This document shows, in pieces, positions 42,523-51,378 of a DNA stretch of 64,000 bases. How positions within the stretch are numbered: the stretch's first letter is position 1; every line of letters begins with the position of its first letter. The notes under the pieces were generated by a model. The model made no database searches, had not been told where the DNA came from, and saw nothing but the letters and a program-made list of their open reading frames with translations. Location of the stretch: the NCBI GenBank assembly GCA_964636575.1, contig CAZWSE010000001.1:62001-126000 (forward strand), written 5' to 3'. Made by a program: the position numbers and the translations under genes. The stretch is from CAZWSE01 sp964636575 (GTDB lineage: Bacteria; Pseudomonadota; Alphaproteobacteria; Rhodobacterales; Rhodobacteraceae).

Positions 42523-43251
42523 CTAAAAATAGCTGCGAACGATACTGCCTGCGATAAGGCTCCACCCATCTGCAACCACGAAGAAGGCCAGCTTAAACGG
42601 CAGTGACACGATGGCCGGCGGAACCATCATCATCCCCATCGACATCAAGACAGCTGCGACAACCAAATCGATGATGAGGAAGGGGAGGTAGATCAGAAAT
42701 CCGATTTGAAAGGCTCGTGAAATTTCCGACAGCATGAAGCTTGGCATAAGGACAGACAGCGGTGCTTCTGTCGACACTGCAGTTCCCGCCGTATCTGGTC
42801 TAAGGTCTGCCATTGCGGAAAACGTGTTAGGATCCACGCGACCCACCATGAACAGCCGGAAGGGTTCAATCCCGCGAGACAATGCTGTTTCTAGATCAAT
42901 CGTTTCTGCAATCAGCGGCTCAACCCCTTGTGTCCATGAGGCCATGAACACAGGTTCCATCACAAAGTAGGTCAAGAACAAGGCGAGGCTGACGATCAAC
43001 ATATTGGGTGGCGACTGTTGAAGCCCGATTGCTGTTCTCAAGATCGACAACACGGTGACGATAAATGGAAAACAGGTGATCATTATCGCAAGGGCTGGCG
43101 CCAGACTAAGGAGTGTGATCAGCGCGATCAGTTGGATGCTGCGCGTCGTCAAGGACCCTTGATCGCCAAAGGACACAGACACATCCTGTGCAAAAGCTGG
43201 CCCTGACCACAGCAAGACAGCCGCAATCAAAAAGACAAAAACCGCCTTCAT
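42523..43251 (-). CDS. fliP: Flagellar export gate protein FliP
   Basis: FliP is the main subunit of the FliPQR export gate in the MS-ring centre. The 242-residue product has a signal peptide (ending AVLLWSGPAFA), then helices with LAPALAIMITCFPFIVTVLSI and the conserved LRTAIGLQQSPPNMLIVSLA and SMGMMMVPPAIVSLPFKLAFF. Its start overlaps the fliN stop by one base. No fliO is seen upstream, where many clusters have it. Confidence 0.96.
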   Translation of the reverse strand: MKAVFVFLIAAVLLWSGPAFAQDVSVSFGDQGSLTTRSIQLIALITLLSLAPALAIMITCFPFIVTVLSILRTAIGLQQSPPNMLIVSLALFLTYFVMEPVFMASWTQGVEPLIAETIDLETALSRGIEPFRLFMVGRVDPNTFSAMADLRPDTAGTAVSTEAPLSVLMPSFMLSEISRAFQIGFLIYLPFLIIDLVVAAVLMSMGMMMVPPAIVSLPFKLAFFVVADGWSLIAGSIVRSYF

Positions 43252-43544
43252 TACAAGCCGTTTTTGAGGTCGACGATTTCGGTCAGGCGTACAGCCAATT
43301 GACCTTGCTGATCGCCTTCCAGCTCTTCCAGCTCACCGCGGGCGATTAGTCGATCACCAACGAACAGCTCGACCGGATCGTCAACGCGTTTGTCCAAGGT
43401 CAGAACGGCGTCTTCTCCCATGGCGACGAGATCCCGCACCAACGGTCGGGCCTTTCCGACAGAAATCGAGATTTCGATGGGAACCGATGTGAACGGATTG
43501 GACGGGTCCAGCGCGGGGTTCTGGGATGCTTCTGTGTCAGGCAC
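43251..43544 (-). CDS. fliN: Flagellar motor switch protein FliN
   Basis: FliN forms the lower C-ring with FliM. The 97-residue product is a compact SpoA domain: VPIEISISVGKARPLVRDLV, LTLDKRVDDPVELFVGDRLI and ARGELEELEGDQQGQLAVRL. It overlaps fliH by eight bases and fliP by one. fliG and fliM are not in this window. Confidence 0.94.
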   Translation of the reverse strand: MPDTEASQNPALDPSNPFTSVPIEISISVGKARPLVRDLVAMGEDAVLTLDKRVDDPVELFVGDRLIARGELEELEGDQQGQLAVRLTEIVDLKNGL

Positions 43545-44139
43545 GCAAAGGCTCCTTATTGTTTTGATGGATGAATGCCGTCATTGCGGATTGGATTCCT
43601 TCGATCAGCTGGCCAGTGTCGATTTCACGCTCTGCCGTGCCAAATTTGATGTAGGCTTGCCCGTCACCGAGTGATGGCTCAGACGTGATTTCAAAGGGTT
43701 CTTGCAATGCCTCTCCAACAAGGTTTTCAACTGCCTCAAGGTTCGTGGGGCTGACCGTGATCTGCATTGCAGCTCCGGTTTGCACGCGGGCCAGTTCGGC
43801 CAGTTGTTCCACGATTTGCATCCCAAGGGTTTCTTTGGCCATCTGCGGTAAAACCTTCGCCACAATATCTTGCAAAAGCGGCTCAATGGATTTGTTCAAA
43901 TGCGCCACGGCCTCATGGTACGTGAACGACATGTCCTGCAAGTTCTGTGCCAGATCACTGGAGACCCGCGTTTGATCGTCGGCTTGTGCTTTGACCGCGT
44001 CTTCCCATCCGGCGGAATACCCCGTTTCAAATGAGGCCAGCCGCTCGTTTTCGAGGGCGACTTGATTGATTTCTGTGCGGTTGGACCCCTGTTCGGTTCC
44101 ATCTGTATCGAAGCTTTCGAGCAGTTCACTGAATGCCAT
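43537..44139 (-). CDS. fliH: Flagellar assembly protein FliH-like
   Basis: FliH regulates the FliI ATPase and brings it to the export gate. The 200-residue product fits by length, by its coiled-coil-prone middle (QADDQTRVSSDLAQNLQDM), by the C-terminal PTNLEAVENLVGEALQEPFE segment, and by its place between fliF and fliN. Sequence conservation of FliH is low, so the call rests partly on context. It shares one base with the fliF stop and overlaps fliN by eight. Confidence 0.82.
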   Translation of the reverse strand: MAFSELLESFDTDGTEQGSNRTEINQVALENERLASFETGYSAGWEDAVKAQADDQTRVSSDLAQNLQDMSFTYHEAVAHLNKSIEPLLQDIVAKVLPQMAKETLGMQIVEQLAELARVQTGAAMQITVSPTNLEAVENLVGEALQEPFEITSEPSLGDGQAYIKFGTAEREIDTGQLIEGIQSAMTAFIHQNNKEPLRA

Positions 44140-45737
44140 TATGAGGTCTCCTCCGGTTCTTCGAGCCAGCCACGCAGGACTTCGACAGTCTCGTCTTGGC
44201 GCTCTTCAATAAGGCCGCGCAAACGATCCACCGGGTCGTCGGACGGACTGTCCATCATGCCAAAATCAGCGGCTCCAAAGTCAGCCATTCCCATGTCGCC
44301 ACCCATCGCAGAGCCAAGGTCGTCGGCTATCTCACCGTTGAGGGCGGGCAAATCGCTTGATCCGGGATCCGCAGGCGGCAAGCTGATCACATCTTCTTGT
44401 TTGGCGGGGCGAGACAGGACGGGTTTGACCACAAAGAGCCCTAAGATCAGTGTGACCAGTGCCAGAATTCCCATTTGGATTGCTGACATCAGATTAATGT
44501 CGGCCCGATCGATCAAGGATGTCGTCGCGGCTGTACCTTGAGGTTCAATCGCCTGTATTGCCATTGATTTGATCGTAATCACGTCGCCCCGAGCTTCGTT
44601 AAACCCAACCGCCGATGATACCAGTTCGCGAAGTGCGGCCAGTTCGGCTTCGGGACGCGGTTCAAAGACTTCGGTCCCTGTATCGTCGGTTTGCACATTT
44701 CCATTCACCAGAACTGCGACGCTAAGCCGTTTTACGGCGCCTGCAGCCCGAACGATTTGGCGTTCCGTCTCAGACACTTCGTAGTTCACACGTTCGCGGG
44801 TTTCGCTGTTCTGTGCAGTTGATCCTGCTCCGCCAGCTCCGTCCTGATCTGGCAGGTTTGAGGCAACGGTGACGTCACCGCCTGCTGCATCTTGGGATGA
44901 ATTTGTACGCTCTTCTGTGTCTGTGCTGATGGCAACGCGACTGTCGGGATCAAAGCTGCGTTCTTTGATTGATTCCGTTTCGGTCACCGTCTCGACGCTG
45001 ACTTCGACCACTGCATTCCCGACCCCGACACTGGCATCGACGATGCGCTGTACTCTATCTCTAAGCGTCTTGGATTGGTCGTCCGCCCCTGCGCTTGTGT
45101 CTTCAGTTGCACCGATCAGGTTTCCGTTGCCATCAATAACTGCAACGTCATCCGGCGATAGGCCGGCAACAGCAGACGCCACAAGGAACCGCATTGCCTT
45201 TGCTTGACGCGAGCTAACTGTGCCTCCAACAGGTATGATAGAAACCGATGCGGTGGGCTGTATGTCCCGCTGAAACGGGTTGGACCCGGCATTTGAGATA
45301 TGCACCCGCGCTGAGCTGATCCGGGGGCTTGCAACGATGGTCCGCGCCAGCTCTCCTTCTTTCGCGCGCCAATAGGCGGCATCGAACATCTGCGACGTTG
45401 TCCCAAAACCCGTCAACGTATCCAAAAGCTCATACCCGCCTGTAGAATTGGCCGGCAGCCCTTCGCTGGCCAATGTCATCCGCAACTCGTCACGCAGTTT
45501 GGAATCGACAAATATTGATCCGCCGCGCACGTCATAGACAGCCCCACGCTGTTCCAGGGCGCGAACGACTTCTCCGGCGGGGCCGCTTTCCAGCCCTGAA
45601 TAAAGCAAGGTCATCGTTGGCGCTGAGGCCATACGCGCCATACCAAGAATCGCCGCGAACATCGCAAAGGACGATACGATTACGACCAGTTTTCGTTTGA
45701 TATTCAGGTTGAGCCAAAGATCGATCAATTGTTGCAC
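44139..45737 (-). CDS. fliF: Flagellar MS-ring protein FliF
   Basis: FliF builds the MS ring that houses the export gate and holds the rotor. The 532-residue product has an N-terminal membrane helix (about 17-33), ring-building motifs with LYSGLESGPAGEVVRALEQR and DAAYWRAKEGELARTIVASP, a long disordered periplasmic part, a second helix (MGILALVTLILGLFVVKPVL) and a C-terminal FliG-binding tail. It is first in the fliF-fliH-fliN-fliP operon and divergent from fliL. Confidence 0.96.
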   Translation of the reverse strand: MQQLIDLWLNLNIKRKLVVIVSSFAMFAAILGMARMASAPTMTLLYSGLESGPAGEVVRALEQRGAVYDVRGGSIFVDSKLRDELRMTLASEGLPANSTGGYELLDTLTGFGTTSQMFDAAYWRAKEGELARTIVASPRISSARVHISNAGSNPFQRDIQPTASVSIIPVGGTVSSRQAKAMRFLVASAVAGLSPDDVAVIDGNGNLIGATEDTSAGADDQSKTLRDRVQRIVDASVGVGNAVVEVSVETVTETESIKERSFDPDSRVAISTDTEERTNSSQDAAGGDVTVASNLPDQDGAGGAGSTAQNSETRERVNYEVSETERQIVRAAGAVKRLSVAVLVNGNVQTDDTGTEVFEPRPEAELAALRELVSSAVGFNEARGDVITIKSMAIQAIEPQGTAATTSLIDRADINLMSAIQMGILALVTLILGLFVVKPVLSRPAKQEDVISLPPADPGSSDLPALNGEIADDLGSAMGGDMGMADFGAADFGMMDSPSDDPVDRLRGLIEERQDETVEVLRGWLEEPEETS

Positions 45738-45797
45738 GTATGTCTCCGGACTAGCGAACGTTCTGTTTGCGGTGCGGTAACTAATGAACGATCTGCC

Positions 45798-45812
45798 TTA
45801 ACAATCGGTTAG
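45798..45812. promoter_or_regulatory. CtrA-type box between fliF and fliL
   Basis: TTAA (45798-45801), seven bases, TTAG (45809-45812): one mismatch from the CtrA consensus. It lies in the 121-base gap between the divergent fliF and fliL units, 47 bases before fliL, and could serve either direction; the minus strand reads CTAA-N7-TTAA. Confidence 0.5.
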
Positions 45813-45858
45813 TGCATCACAGTCTATACGGGGTCATGAAACAAAAACGGAACTGATC

Positions 45859-46344
45859 ATGGCTGACGAAGAAGAAATTCCGGAGGAAGAGCCGAAGAAG
45901 GCGTCAAAATTGCCTTTGATTCTTGGGGTTGTTCTGGCCATCGCGGGCGGCGGCGGCGGATTTTATGCTGTGTCGTCCGGTCTCATTCTCGCGCCCGAAT
46001 CGCATGCTAAAGAAATGAAGGCGGAGCCTGAAGAAGAGCTTCCGGATATAGCTTATGTCGAAATGGATCCCTTGACGATCTCGCTCGCGGCAGGGTCAGC
46101 CAACCGTCATTTACGTTTTCGAACACAGATCGAAGTGCCGCGTGATTACCAATCTGATGTTGAGCTGGTGAAGCCGCGGATCACCGACGTGATGAACAGC
46201 TATCTGCGCGCTTTAGAAACGGCTGATCTGGAATCCCCCTCTGCCTTGATCCGAATTCGGTCGCAGCTTTTGCGGCGCATTCAAGTTGTGACTGGACCAG
46301 GTCGCGTGCGTGATTTGCTGATCATGGAATTTGTACTGAACTAG
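45859..46344 (+). CDS. fliL: Flagellar basal-body-associated protein FliL
   Basis: FliL is a single-pass inner-membrane protein that surrounds the stator and supports motor output. The 161-residue product has an acidic cytoplasmic start, one membrane helix at about 21-40 (PLILGVVLAIAGGGGGFYAV) and a C-terminal periplasmic domain with HLRFRTQIEVPRDYQSDVEL and VKPRITDVMNSYLRAL. A second FliL-type gene lies at 55718. This copy starts the fliL to motA unit. Confidence 0.92.
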   Translation: MADEEEIPEEEPKKASKLPLILGVVLAIAGGGGGFYAVSSGLILAPESHAKEMKAEPEEELPDIAYVEMDPLTISLAAGSANRHLRFRTQIEVPRDYQSDVELVKPRITDVMNSYLRALETADLESPSALIRIRSQLLRRIQVVTGPGRVRDLLIMEFVLN

Positions 46345-46354
46345 GAGACCCGTG

Positions 46355-46780
46355 ATGGATCTTATAGCTGATATTTTGCTCGTTGCGGGTGCTTTGGGCG
46401 CTGCTTTCTACTGCTTTATTTTGGGCCGTCGGTTGCGCAAATTCAACGACTTGGAAAAGGGGGTCGGTGGCGCCGTGGCTGTCTTGTCCGGACAAGTGGA
46501 TGACCTGAGCAAAACGCTTGCCTCCGCCCAAAGGGTTGCGACGATGTCGACAGACACCTTGACCGAAACGACAGAACGCGCGGAACGAACAGCGAAACAG
46601 CTAGAGCTTCTGATGGCGTCTTTACACGATGTTCCAACTCAAACTGCGCCGCCGCCGCCAACACCAGTTGCTGAAGTGATTGAGCCTGTTGCGCCGCCGC
46701 CTGAGCCACCGAAGGAAGTTCCCAGTTCAGAACCGATGTTCGTTCGACACTCAACCGCCATGAACGGAGCGTCCCAATGA
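46355..46780 (+). CDS. Membrane-anchored coiled-coil protein between fliL and motE
   Basis: The 141-residue product has an N-terminal membrane helix (about 5-24), a predicted coiled coil (about 30-85) and a Pro-rich tail. I do not recognise a named family with certainty; similar genes sit next to fliL in Rhodobacterales and may match DUF6468, but that is from memory. I used the ATG at 46355 because AGGAGA at 46343-46348 is well placed; a GTG three bases earlier is possible. It overlaps motE by four bases, so it is probably a motility protein. Confidence 0.7.
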   Translation: MDLIADILLVAGALGAAFYCFILGRRLRKFNDLEKGVGGAVAVLSGQVDDLSKTLASAQRVATMSTDTLTETTERAERTAKQLELLMASLHDVPTQTAPPPPTPVAEVIEPVAPPPEPPKEVPSSEPMFVRHSTAMNGASQ

Positions 46781-47367
46781 CCAAGCAGACCAAAAAGAGC
46801 AAACTCGCACGTCGCGGCGCGTTGAGTATGATTGTGCTTCTGTTGCTTTCGTCCGCTGCGATTCGAGGGGGCTTGGGTGTAACCGAGGTTATGGCCCGCA
46901 GCGCGGAAGAGCCCGCGGCGTTTGACCCAAAACCAATGACCGCGCCACAGTCAAACAGTGCTACGTTGACCCCTCTCTTGGCGTCATTGAAAGAACGCGA
47001 AGAACGCCTGACGGCACGCGAAAGAGACATGGACCTGCGCGCAAAAACACTAGAGGTCGCATCCCGTGAAGTTGAAGCGCGCATAGAAGCGCTTAAGCAA
47101 GCGGAGGAAAAACTGCGCGCCACGCTTTCATTGGCCGATACAGCCGCAGAAGATGATTTGGTGCGGTTGACCAGTCTATATGAAAACATGAAGCCCAAGG
47201 ATGCCGCGGCCTTGTTCGAAGAAATGGACCCCGGTTTTGCGGCTGGATTTCTTGGACGCATGCGCGCAGATGCAGCCGCATCAGTTATGGCAGGTCTATC
47301 GCCGCAAACGGCCTATTCGGTCAGCGTCATAATGGCCGGTCGCAACGCCAATGCGCCGAAAAATTAG
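46777..47367 (+). CDS. motE: MotE-like periplasmic chaperone (MgtE N-domain-like)
   Basis: In Sinorhizobium MotE is a periplasmic chaperone for MotC. The 196-residue product has a signal-anchor (about 15-30), a coiled coil with LKEREERLTARERDMDLRA, and a C-terminal domain with LYENMKPKDAAALFEEMDPG and AGFLGRMRADAAASVMAGLS, which is the MgtE_N-like fold typical of MotE. It overlaps the upstream gene by four bases. A 77-base gap follows before motA. Confidence 0.8.
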   Translation: MTKQTKKSKLARRGALSMIVLLLLSSAAIRGGLGVTEVMARSAEEPAAFDPKPMTAPQSNSATLTPLLASLKEREERLTARERDMDLRAKTLEVASREVEARIEALKQAEEKLRATLSLADTAAEDDLVRLTSLYENMKPKDAAALFEEMDPGFAAGFLGRMRADAAASVMAGLSPQTAYSVSVIMAGRNANAPKN

Positions 47368-47444
47368 AAACAATTTTCCATATGAGGCTTTGTTAACGGA
47401 TCACCCATTAGGGTTCATTGAATGAGTCGTGTTGGAGCAGTTAG

Positions 47445-48314
47445 ATGATTGGTATTATTGGTATTATCACCGTTTTTGTAATGGTGTTTGGCGGGTATCT
47501 GGCCGCTGGTGGTAAGATGGGGATCATCATCAAGGCGCTTCCCTTTGAGATGGCGATGATTGGTGGCGCCGCCGTTGGCGCATTTCTAATCAGCAACGAT
47601 ATGTCTGCGGTCAAACACACGATGAAAGATGTGGGAAAGGTTTTCAAAGGTCCCAAGTGGAAACACGAAGACTACCGTGATCTTCTGTGTCTACTGTTTG
47701 AGTTGATCCGTCTGGTCCGTCAAAACCCGGTGGCCATTGAAGAACACATCGAGGCCCCACAAGACTCCACGATCTTCGCGAAGTACCCCAAAATTCTGGG
47801 TGACAAAGAGTCTACTGAATTGATCTGTGATACCATGCGGTCTGCTTCTATGAACTATGATGACCCGCATCAGGTTGAAGAAGTGCTGGAAAAGCGCCTT
47901 GAGACGTCAATGCATCATTCTCTGCATTCAAGCCACGCCCTGCAAACGATTGCTGACGGGTTGCCTGCCTTGGGAATTGTGGCTGCGGTTTTGGGCGTTA
48001 TCAAAACGATGGCTTCGATTGACCAACCGCCAGAAATTTTGGGTAAGATGATTGGTGGCGCGCTTGTGGGCACGTTCTTGGGCGTGTTTCTGGCCTATGC
48101 ATTTGTTGGCCCTTTTGCTGCGAAGGTGAAAGCCGTCATCGAAGAAGATGGTCATTTCCACCAGTTGATCCGCGAAGTTTTGGTCGCAAATCTGCACAAC
48201 CACGCGACAAACATTTGCATCGAAGTCGGTCGTCAAAACACGCCTTCCCACTGCAGACCATCGTTTTCGGAGTTGGAAGACGCTTTGAAATCCGTAAAAC
48301 AGGACGCCGCATGA
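47445..48314 (+). CDS. motA: Flagellar motor stator protein MotA
   Basis: MotA forms the pentameric ring of the stator. The 289-residue product has four membrane helices, the first with GIITVFVMVFGGYLAAGG, then the large cytoplasmic loop with YRDLLCLLFELIRLVRQNP, and the conserved DGLPALGIVAAVLGVIKTM and GGALVGTFLGVFLAYAFVGP. Its stop overlaps the next gene by four bases. motB is far upstream at 35422. Confidence 0.95.
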   Translation: MIGIIGIITVFVMVFGGYLAAGGKMGIIIKALPFEMAMIGGAAVGAFLISNDMSAVKHTMKDVGKVFKGPKWKHEDYRDLLCLLFELIRLVRQNPVAIEEHIEAPQDSTIFAKYPKILGDKESTELICDTMRSASMNYDDPHQVEEVLEKRLETSMHHSLHSSHALQTIADGLPALGIVAAVLGVIKTMASIDQPPEILGKMIGGALVGTFLGVFLAYAFVGPFAAKVKAVIEEDGHFHQLIREVLVANLHNHATNICIEVGRQNTPSHCRPSFSELEDALKSVKQDAA

Positions 48315-50545
48315 TCCGCTTCGTACTCTGCTTTTTTTGGATCAGTTTTGCGGGCGCGGTACACGCGCAGACTGTCAGCCTACGTTCCGGTGAGCATCCA
48401 AATTTCACAAGATTTGTTCTGGATATTCCGAAAGGGGTATCATGGGAGCTTAAGCCCTCTGAAAACGCCTATGACCTCATTCTTGGGAACAAGAACATCA
48501 AGGTCGATACGTCGCGCGCCTTTTCTCGCGTTTCAAGAGACCGTGTAGCTTCTATTTCCCAAACAGGGACGAATGTTCGGTTTGATCTTGCATGCGATTG
48601 TACCGCCAAAGCCTATGTTCTGAGAGACAGGATGTTGGTTGTGGACGTGTCGAACGCTCCAAAGCCACCTGAGGTGACCGAAACGGTTGCGGAGGAAGCA
48701 GTTGTTCCGACACCAGAATCGGAATTCGAATTTGGAGACTTGCTTTGGAGTGAACGCACCACCGCCGCGTTCTTGGAACCGGAAATCACTTCTAAACCTG
48801 AAGTGCAGACAGAACTGATGAAGCAGCCTGCGGCGACGCGACCTGTGCCAACAGAATTGCGCACAGAAATAACAAACCAAGTGGCACATGCCGCAACGAT
48901 TGGTTTGTTGCAGCCCGAACAGATCGAAGTCTCTCCTGCGAAAGAAGAAATGTCTCCTAAGGTTGATCGCCTTGATCCAAACACGGCCATGCAGACTGTT
49001 GAACAAAAACCGGCACCACAGTCGAACATGATTTTTCGAAATGCGACCACGATCCCTGGTTCGAATGCTCCTGAAACCAATGTGGATGCAATGTCGGCTG
49101 TCGTTTGTCCTAACCCAGATATCCTTGACTTGGCTTCTTGGGGCGCAGATGAGCCTTTCAATATTCAAATCTCTAACCACCGTTCGATGTTGTTTGAAGA
49201 GTTTGATCGAAACTCTGCGAAGGTCGCTGTCAATCTTGCAAAGACATACCTTCATTTCGGATTTGGTCAGGAGGCGATTCGAAGCTTAGAGACAATCGAT
49301 GCCGACAATTCGTACGTCGAAACGCTCCGTGCGTTGGCCGAGATATTGGAGCATAGCAAAGTTCAAACCGTGGATCCGTTTTCGAGTTTTGTAAGCTGTG
49401 AAGGCCCATTCGCGCTTTGGGCTGCGTTGGCGACTGAATCGCCCAGTTTTGAAATCTCGGACCACCGTGACGGTATCCTTTCTGCATTGGATGCACTGCC
49501 TCTTCACCTACGAGAGTATCTTGGACCAATCGTTGCACGGCGCGCGACGCAATCCGGGGCAACGGAAGTGGCTGACCGGGCGTTACGCATCTCTGACCGC
49601 GCGCGACAGAATCCAACGCCTGATCACATGCTTGCGGCCGCTGCGTTAGATGTAAAAACCGAAAACCCCGAGGCAGCAATCGAGACCTTAGAGGAAATTG
49701 TTTCTTCAAACAGCGGCGTTTCTCCGCAAGCCGTCATTGAATTGATCGAAACAAGTTTTGCGGAAGGTTTGGGGATAACGGAAGATACCGCGCGATTAAC
49801 CGAAGCCTTGGCCGTCGAGCTTGCAAACACAGAACTTGGGCCGAATTTGTTGCGCGTACAGGCGATTTCGCGCGCCCAACTTGGCGAATTTGACACGGCA
49901 TTTGATCACCTCGGAACCATGGCTCTACGCAGTGCGCCGGTGGATCTCCTTAAGACACAAGAAGATGTTTTGATGCTTCTGACCAACAACGCATCTGATG
50001 CTGATTTTGTGCTGCATGCCTTTGATCCGGTGACGAATGCCACGGTCGAAACTCCGTCTCTTGTGCGTGACATCGCGAAACGGCTTGCCGCACTTGGATT
50101 CACGGATGCTGCGGGCCAAGGTTTGCGGTCCATCCCTGTTTCCAAACAGACGCGCGAGGACAAGATACTTATGTCCACCTTAGCCATCGCTGATCGAAAG
50201 CCGAGACAAGCTTTGTCATACATCGAAGACTTCACGGACGCTGAGTCTGAAACATTGCGGGCTCGTGCTCTTGATTTGATCGGAGACCATGATGGTGCAG
50301 CGGCATTGTTTGCGTCAGCAAACCAATTGGCCGATGCGGAGCGATCTGCTTGGATGGCCGAAGACTGGGAAACCATATCGTCTTCTGAAACATCGCCCTT
50401 TAGTGCGGCCGCTTCGATGTTGAACAAAGATCAGAGCATAGCAACCGAAGCCGGAATGATTCAAAGCGGAGAAAACCTTTTGCAAGACACAGCCGCCTTG
50501 CGTGACGCTTTAACGGCCGCGGTCCAATCCGCATCAACGAATTGA
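48311..50545 (+). CDS. Large periplasmic protein downstream of motA (possible MotC analog)
   Basis: The 744-residue product has a clean signal peptide (MIRFVLCFFWISFAGAVHAQ). Next comes an AMIN-like beta domain (VSLRSGEHPNFTRFVLDIPK to MLVVDVSNAPKP), a low-complexity acidic linker, and a long alpha-helical part with TPR-like repeats (EVADRALRISDRARQNPTPD, EAAIETLEEIVSS). AMIN domains bind peptidoglycan. The gene is coupled to motA by four bases and follows motE, so it may take the place of MotC, but it is longer and I see no clear sequence likeness to it. No named family is claimed. Confidence 0.75.
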   Translation: MIRFVLCFFWISFAGAVHAQTVSLRSGEHPNFTRFVLDIPKGVSWELKPSENAYDLILGNKNIKVDTSRAFSRVSRDRVASISQTGTNVRFDLACDCTAKAYVLRDRMLVVDVSNAPKPPEVTETVAEEAVVPTPESEFEFGDLLWSERTTAAFLEPEITSKPEVQTELMKQPAATRPVPTELRTEITNQVAHAATIGLLQPEQIEVSPAKEEMSPKVDRLDPNTAMQTVEQKPAPQSNMIFRNATTIPGSNAPETNVDAMSAVVCPNPDILDLASWGADEPFNIQISNHRSMLFEEFDRNSAKVAVNLAKTYLHFGFGQEAIRSLETIDADNSYVETLRALAEILEHSKVQTVDPFSSFVSCEGPFALWAALATESPSFEISDHRDGILSALDALPLHLREYLGPIVARRATQSGATEVADRALRISDRARQNPTPDHMLAAAALDVKTENPEAAIETLEEIVSSNSGVSPQAVIELIETSFAEGLGITEDTARLTEALAVELANTELGPNLLRVQAISRAQLGEFDTAFDHLGTMALRSAPVDLLKTQEDVLMLLTNNASDADFVLHAFDPVTNATVETPSLVRDIAKRLAALGFTDAAGQGLRSIPVSKQTREDKILMSTLAIADRKPRQALSYIEDFTDAESETLRARALDLIGDHDGAAALFASANQLADAERSAWMAEDWETISSSETSPFSAAASMLNKDQSIATEAGMIQSGENLLQDTAALRDALTAAVQSASTN

Positions 50546-50559
50546 ACCGATCTAAGCTC

Positions 50560-50574
50560 AATTGGTTACCAATT
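50560..50574. promoter_or_regulatory. Palindrome upstream of the lytic transglycosylase
   Basis: AATTGGT (50560-50566) and ACCAATT (50568-50574) form a near-perfect palindrome with one central base. It lies 58 bases upstream of the TTG start. It could be an operator, but no regulator is known. Confidence 0.35.
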
Positions 50575-50631
50575 CTAAACGCTCGCTTTCTAAAGTGAAC
50601 AAGCTGCAGAACGCGGCAAGGAGCCATCACA

Positions 50632-51366
50632 TTGACGACGCACGGGTGCCAAATACTGCGAAAAATTCGCAAGGTTATAGGGGTTCACCTCACGCCCGCC
50701 GTGCTTGTTGCAGCGTTGGCGACTGCATCTTCGGTAGAAGCTTCTAAATCTGGCAGTCTCGTTTGTGACGCCGCCGCCGCGGTCGCGTCGGATGCCTATG
50801 GCGTACCTCTGGTCGTCATGCGTGCCATCACACGCACTGAAACGGGGCGGTCGCGCAATGGTAAGCTCGACCCCTGGCCTTGGACCGTCAACATGGAAGG
50901 TGACGGCAAATGGTTCGATAACCGGATTGATGCGCAAATCTATGTCGATGGTCATTTTGACCGAGGCGCGCGCAGTTTCGATGTTGGGTGTTTTCAAATA
51001 AACTACCGATGGCACGGCCAGGCATTTTCATCAATTGAGGCGATGTTTGATCCAATTCAAAATGCCAACTACGCCGCGCGATTTTTGCAAAAACTACATG
51101 CAGAATTAGGGTCATGGGAACAGGCAGTAGGCGCGTATCATTCCAGAACCCCGAAGTATGCAAATCGTTACATCGCAAGATATCGAACCATCATTGCAAG
51201 ATTGGATGATGGGCAGCCCGAACGGGTTCAAACCGTATCTGACGAACCTACGCAAAATCAAAATTCGTACCCACTCTTGGTCAAAAAGGCACAGCCGTCA
51301 CGGTTAGGGTCACTGGTGCCTCTTGGGCGCGGGACGTCCAAGTTGCTTCCCAGTGTAGGAGGCTAA
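50632..51366 (+). CDS. Lytic transglycosylase, probably flagellar (SltF-like)
   Basis: The 244-residue product has a signal-like N-terminus and an SLT-fold lytic transglycosylase with catalytic Glu70 in AITRTETGRSRNG, DVGCFQINYRWHGQAF and AVGAYHSRTPKYANRYIARY. R. sphaeroides uses such an enzyme (SltF) to open the wall for the rod because its FlgJ lacks the hydrolase domain; the same role is likely here. It starts with TTG at 50632, supported by AAGGAG eight bases before. It is 12 bases from flhA. Confidence 0.85.
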   Translation: MTTHGCQILRKIRKVIGVHLTPAVLVAALATASSVEASKSGSLVCDAAAAVASDAYGVPLVVMRAITRTETGRSRNGKLDPWPWTVNMEGDGKWFDNRIDAQIYVDGHFDRGARSFDVGCFQINYRWHGQAFSSIEAMFDPIQNANYAARFLQKLHAELGSWEQAVGAYHSRTPKYANRYIARYRTIIARLDDGQPERVQTVSDEPTQNQNSYPLLVKKAQPSRLGSLVPLGRGTSKLLPSVGG

Positions 51367-51378
51367 ACCATTCCCAAC

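Noticed and set aside
47393..47411. TTAA and TTAG pair upstream of motA as a CtrA box
   Set aside because: The spacer is 11 bases instead of 7, so it does not fit the CtrA motif.
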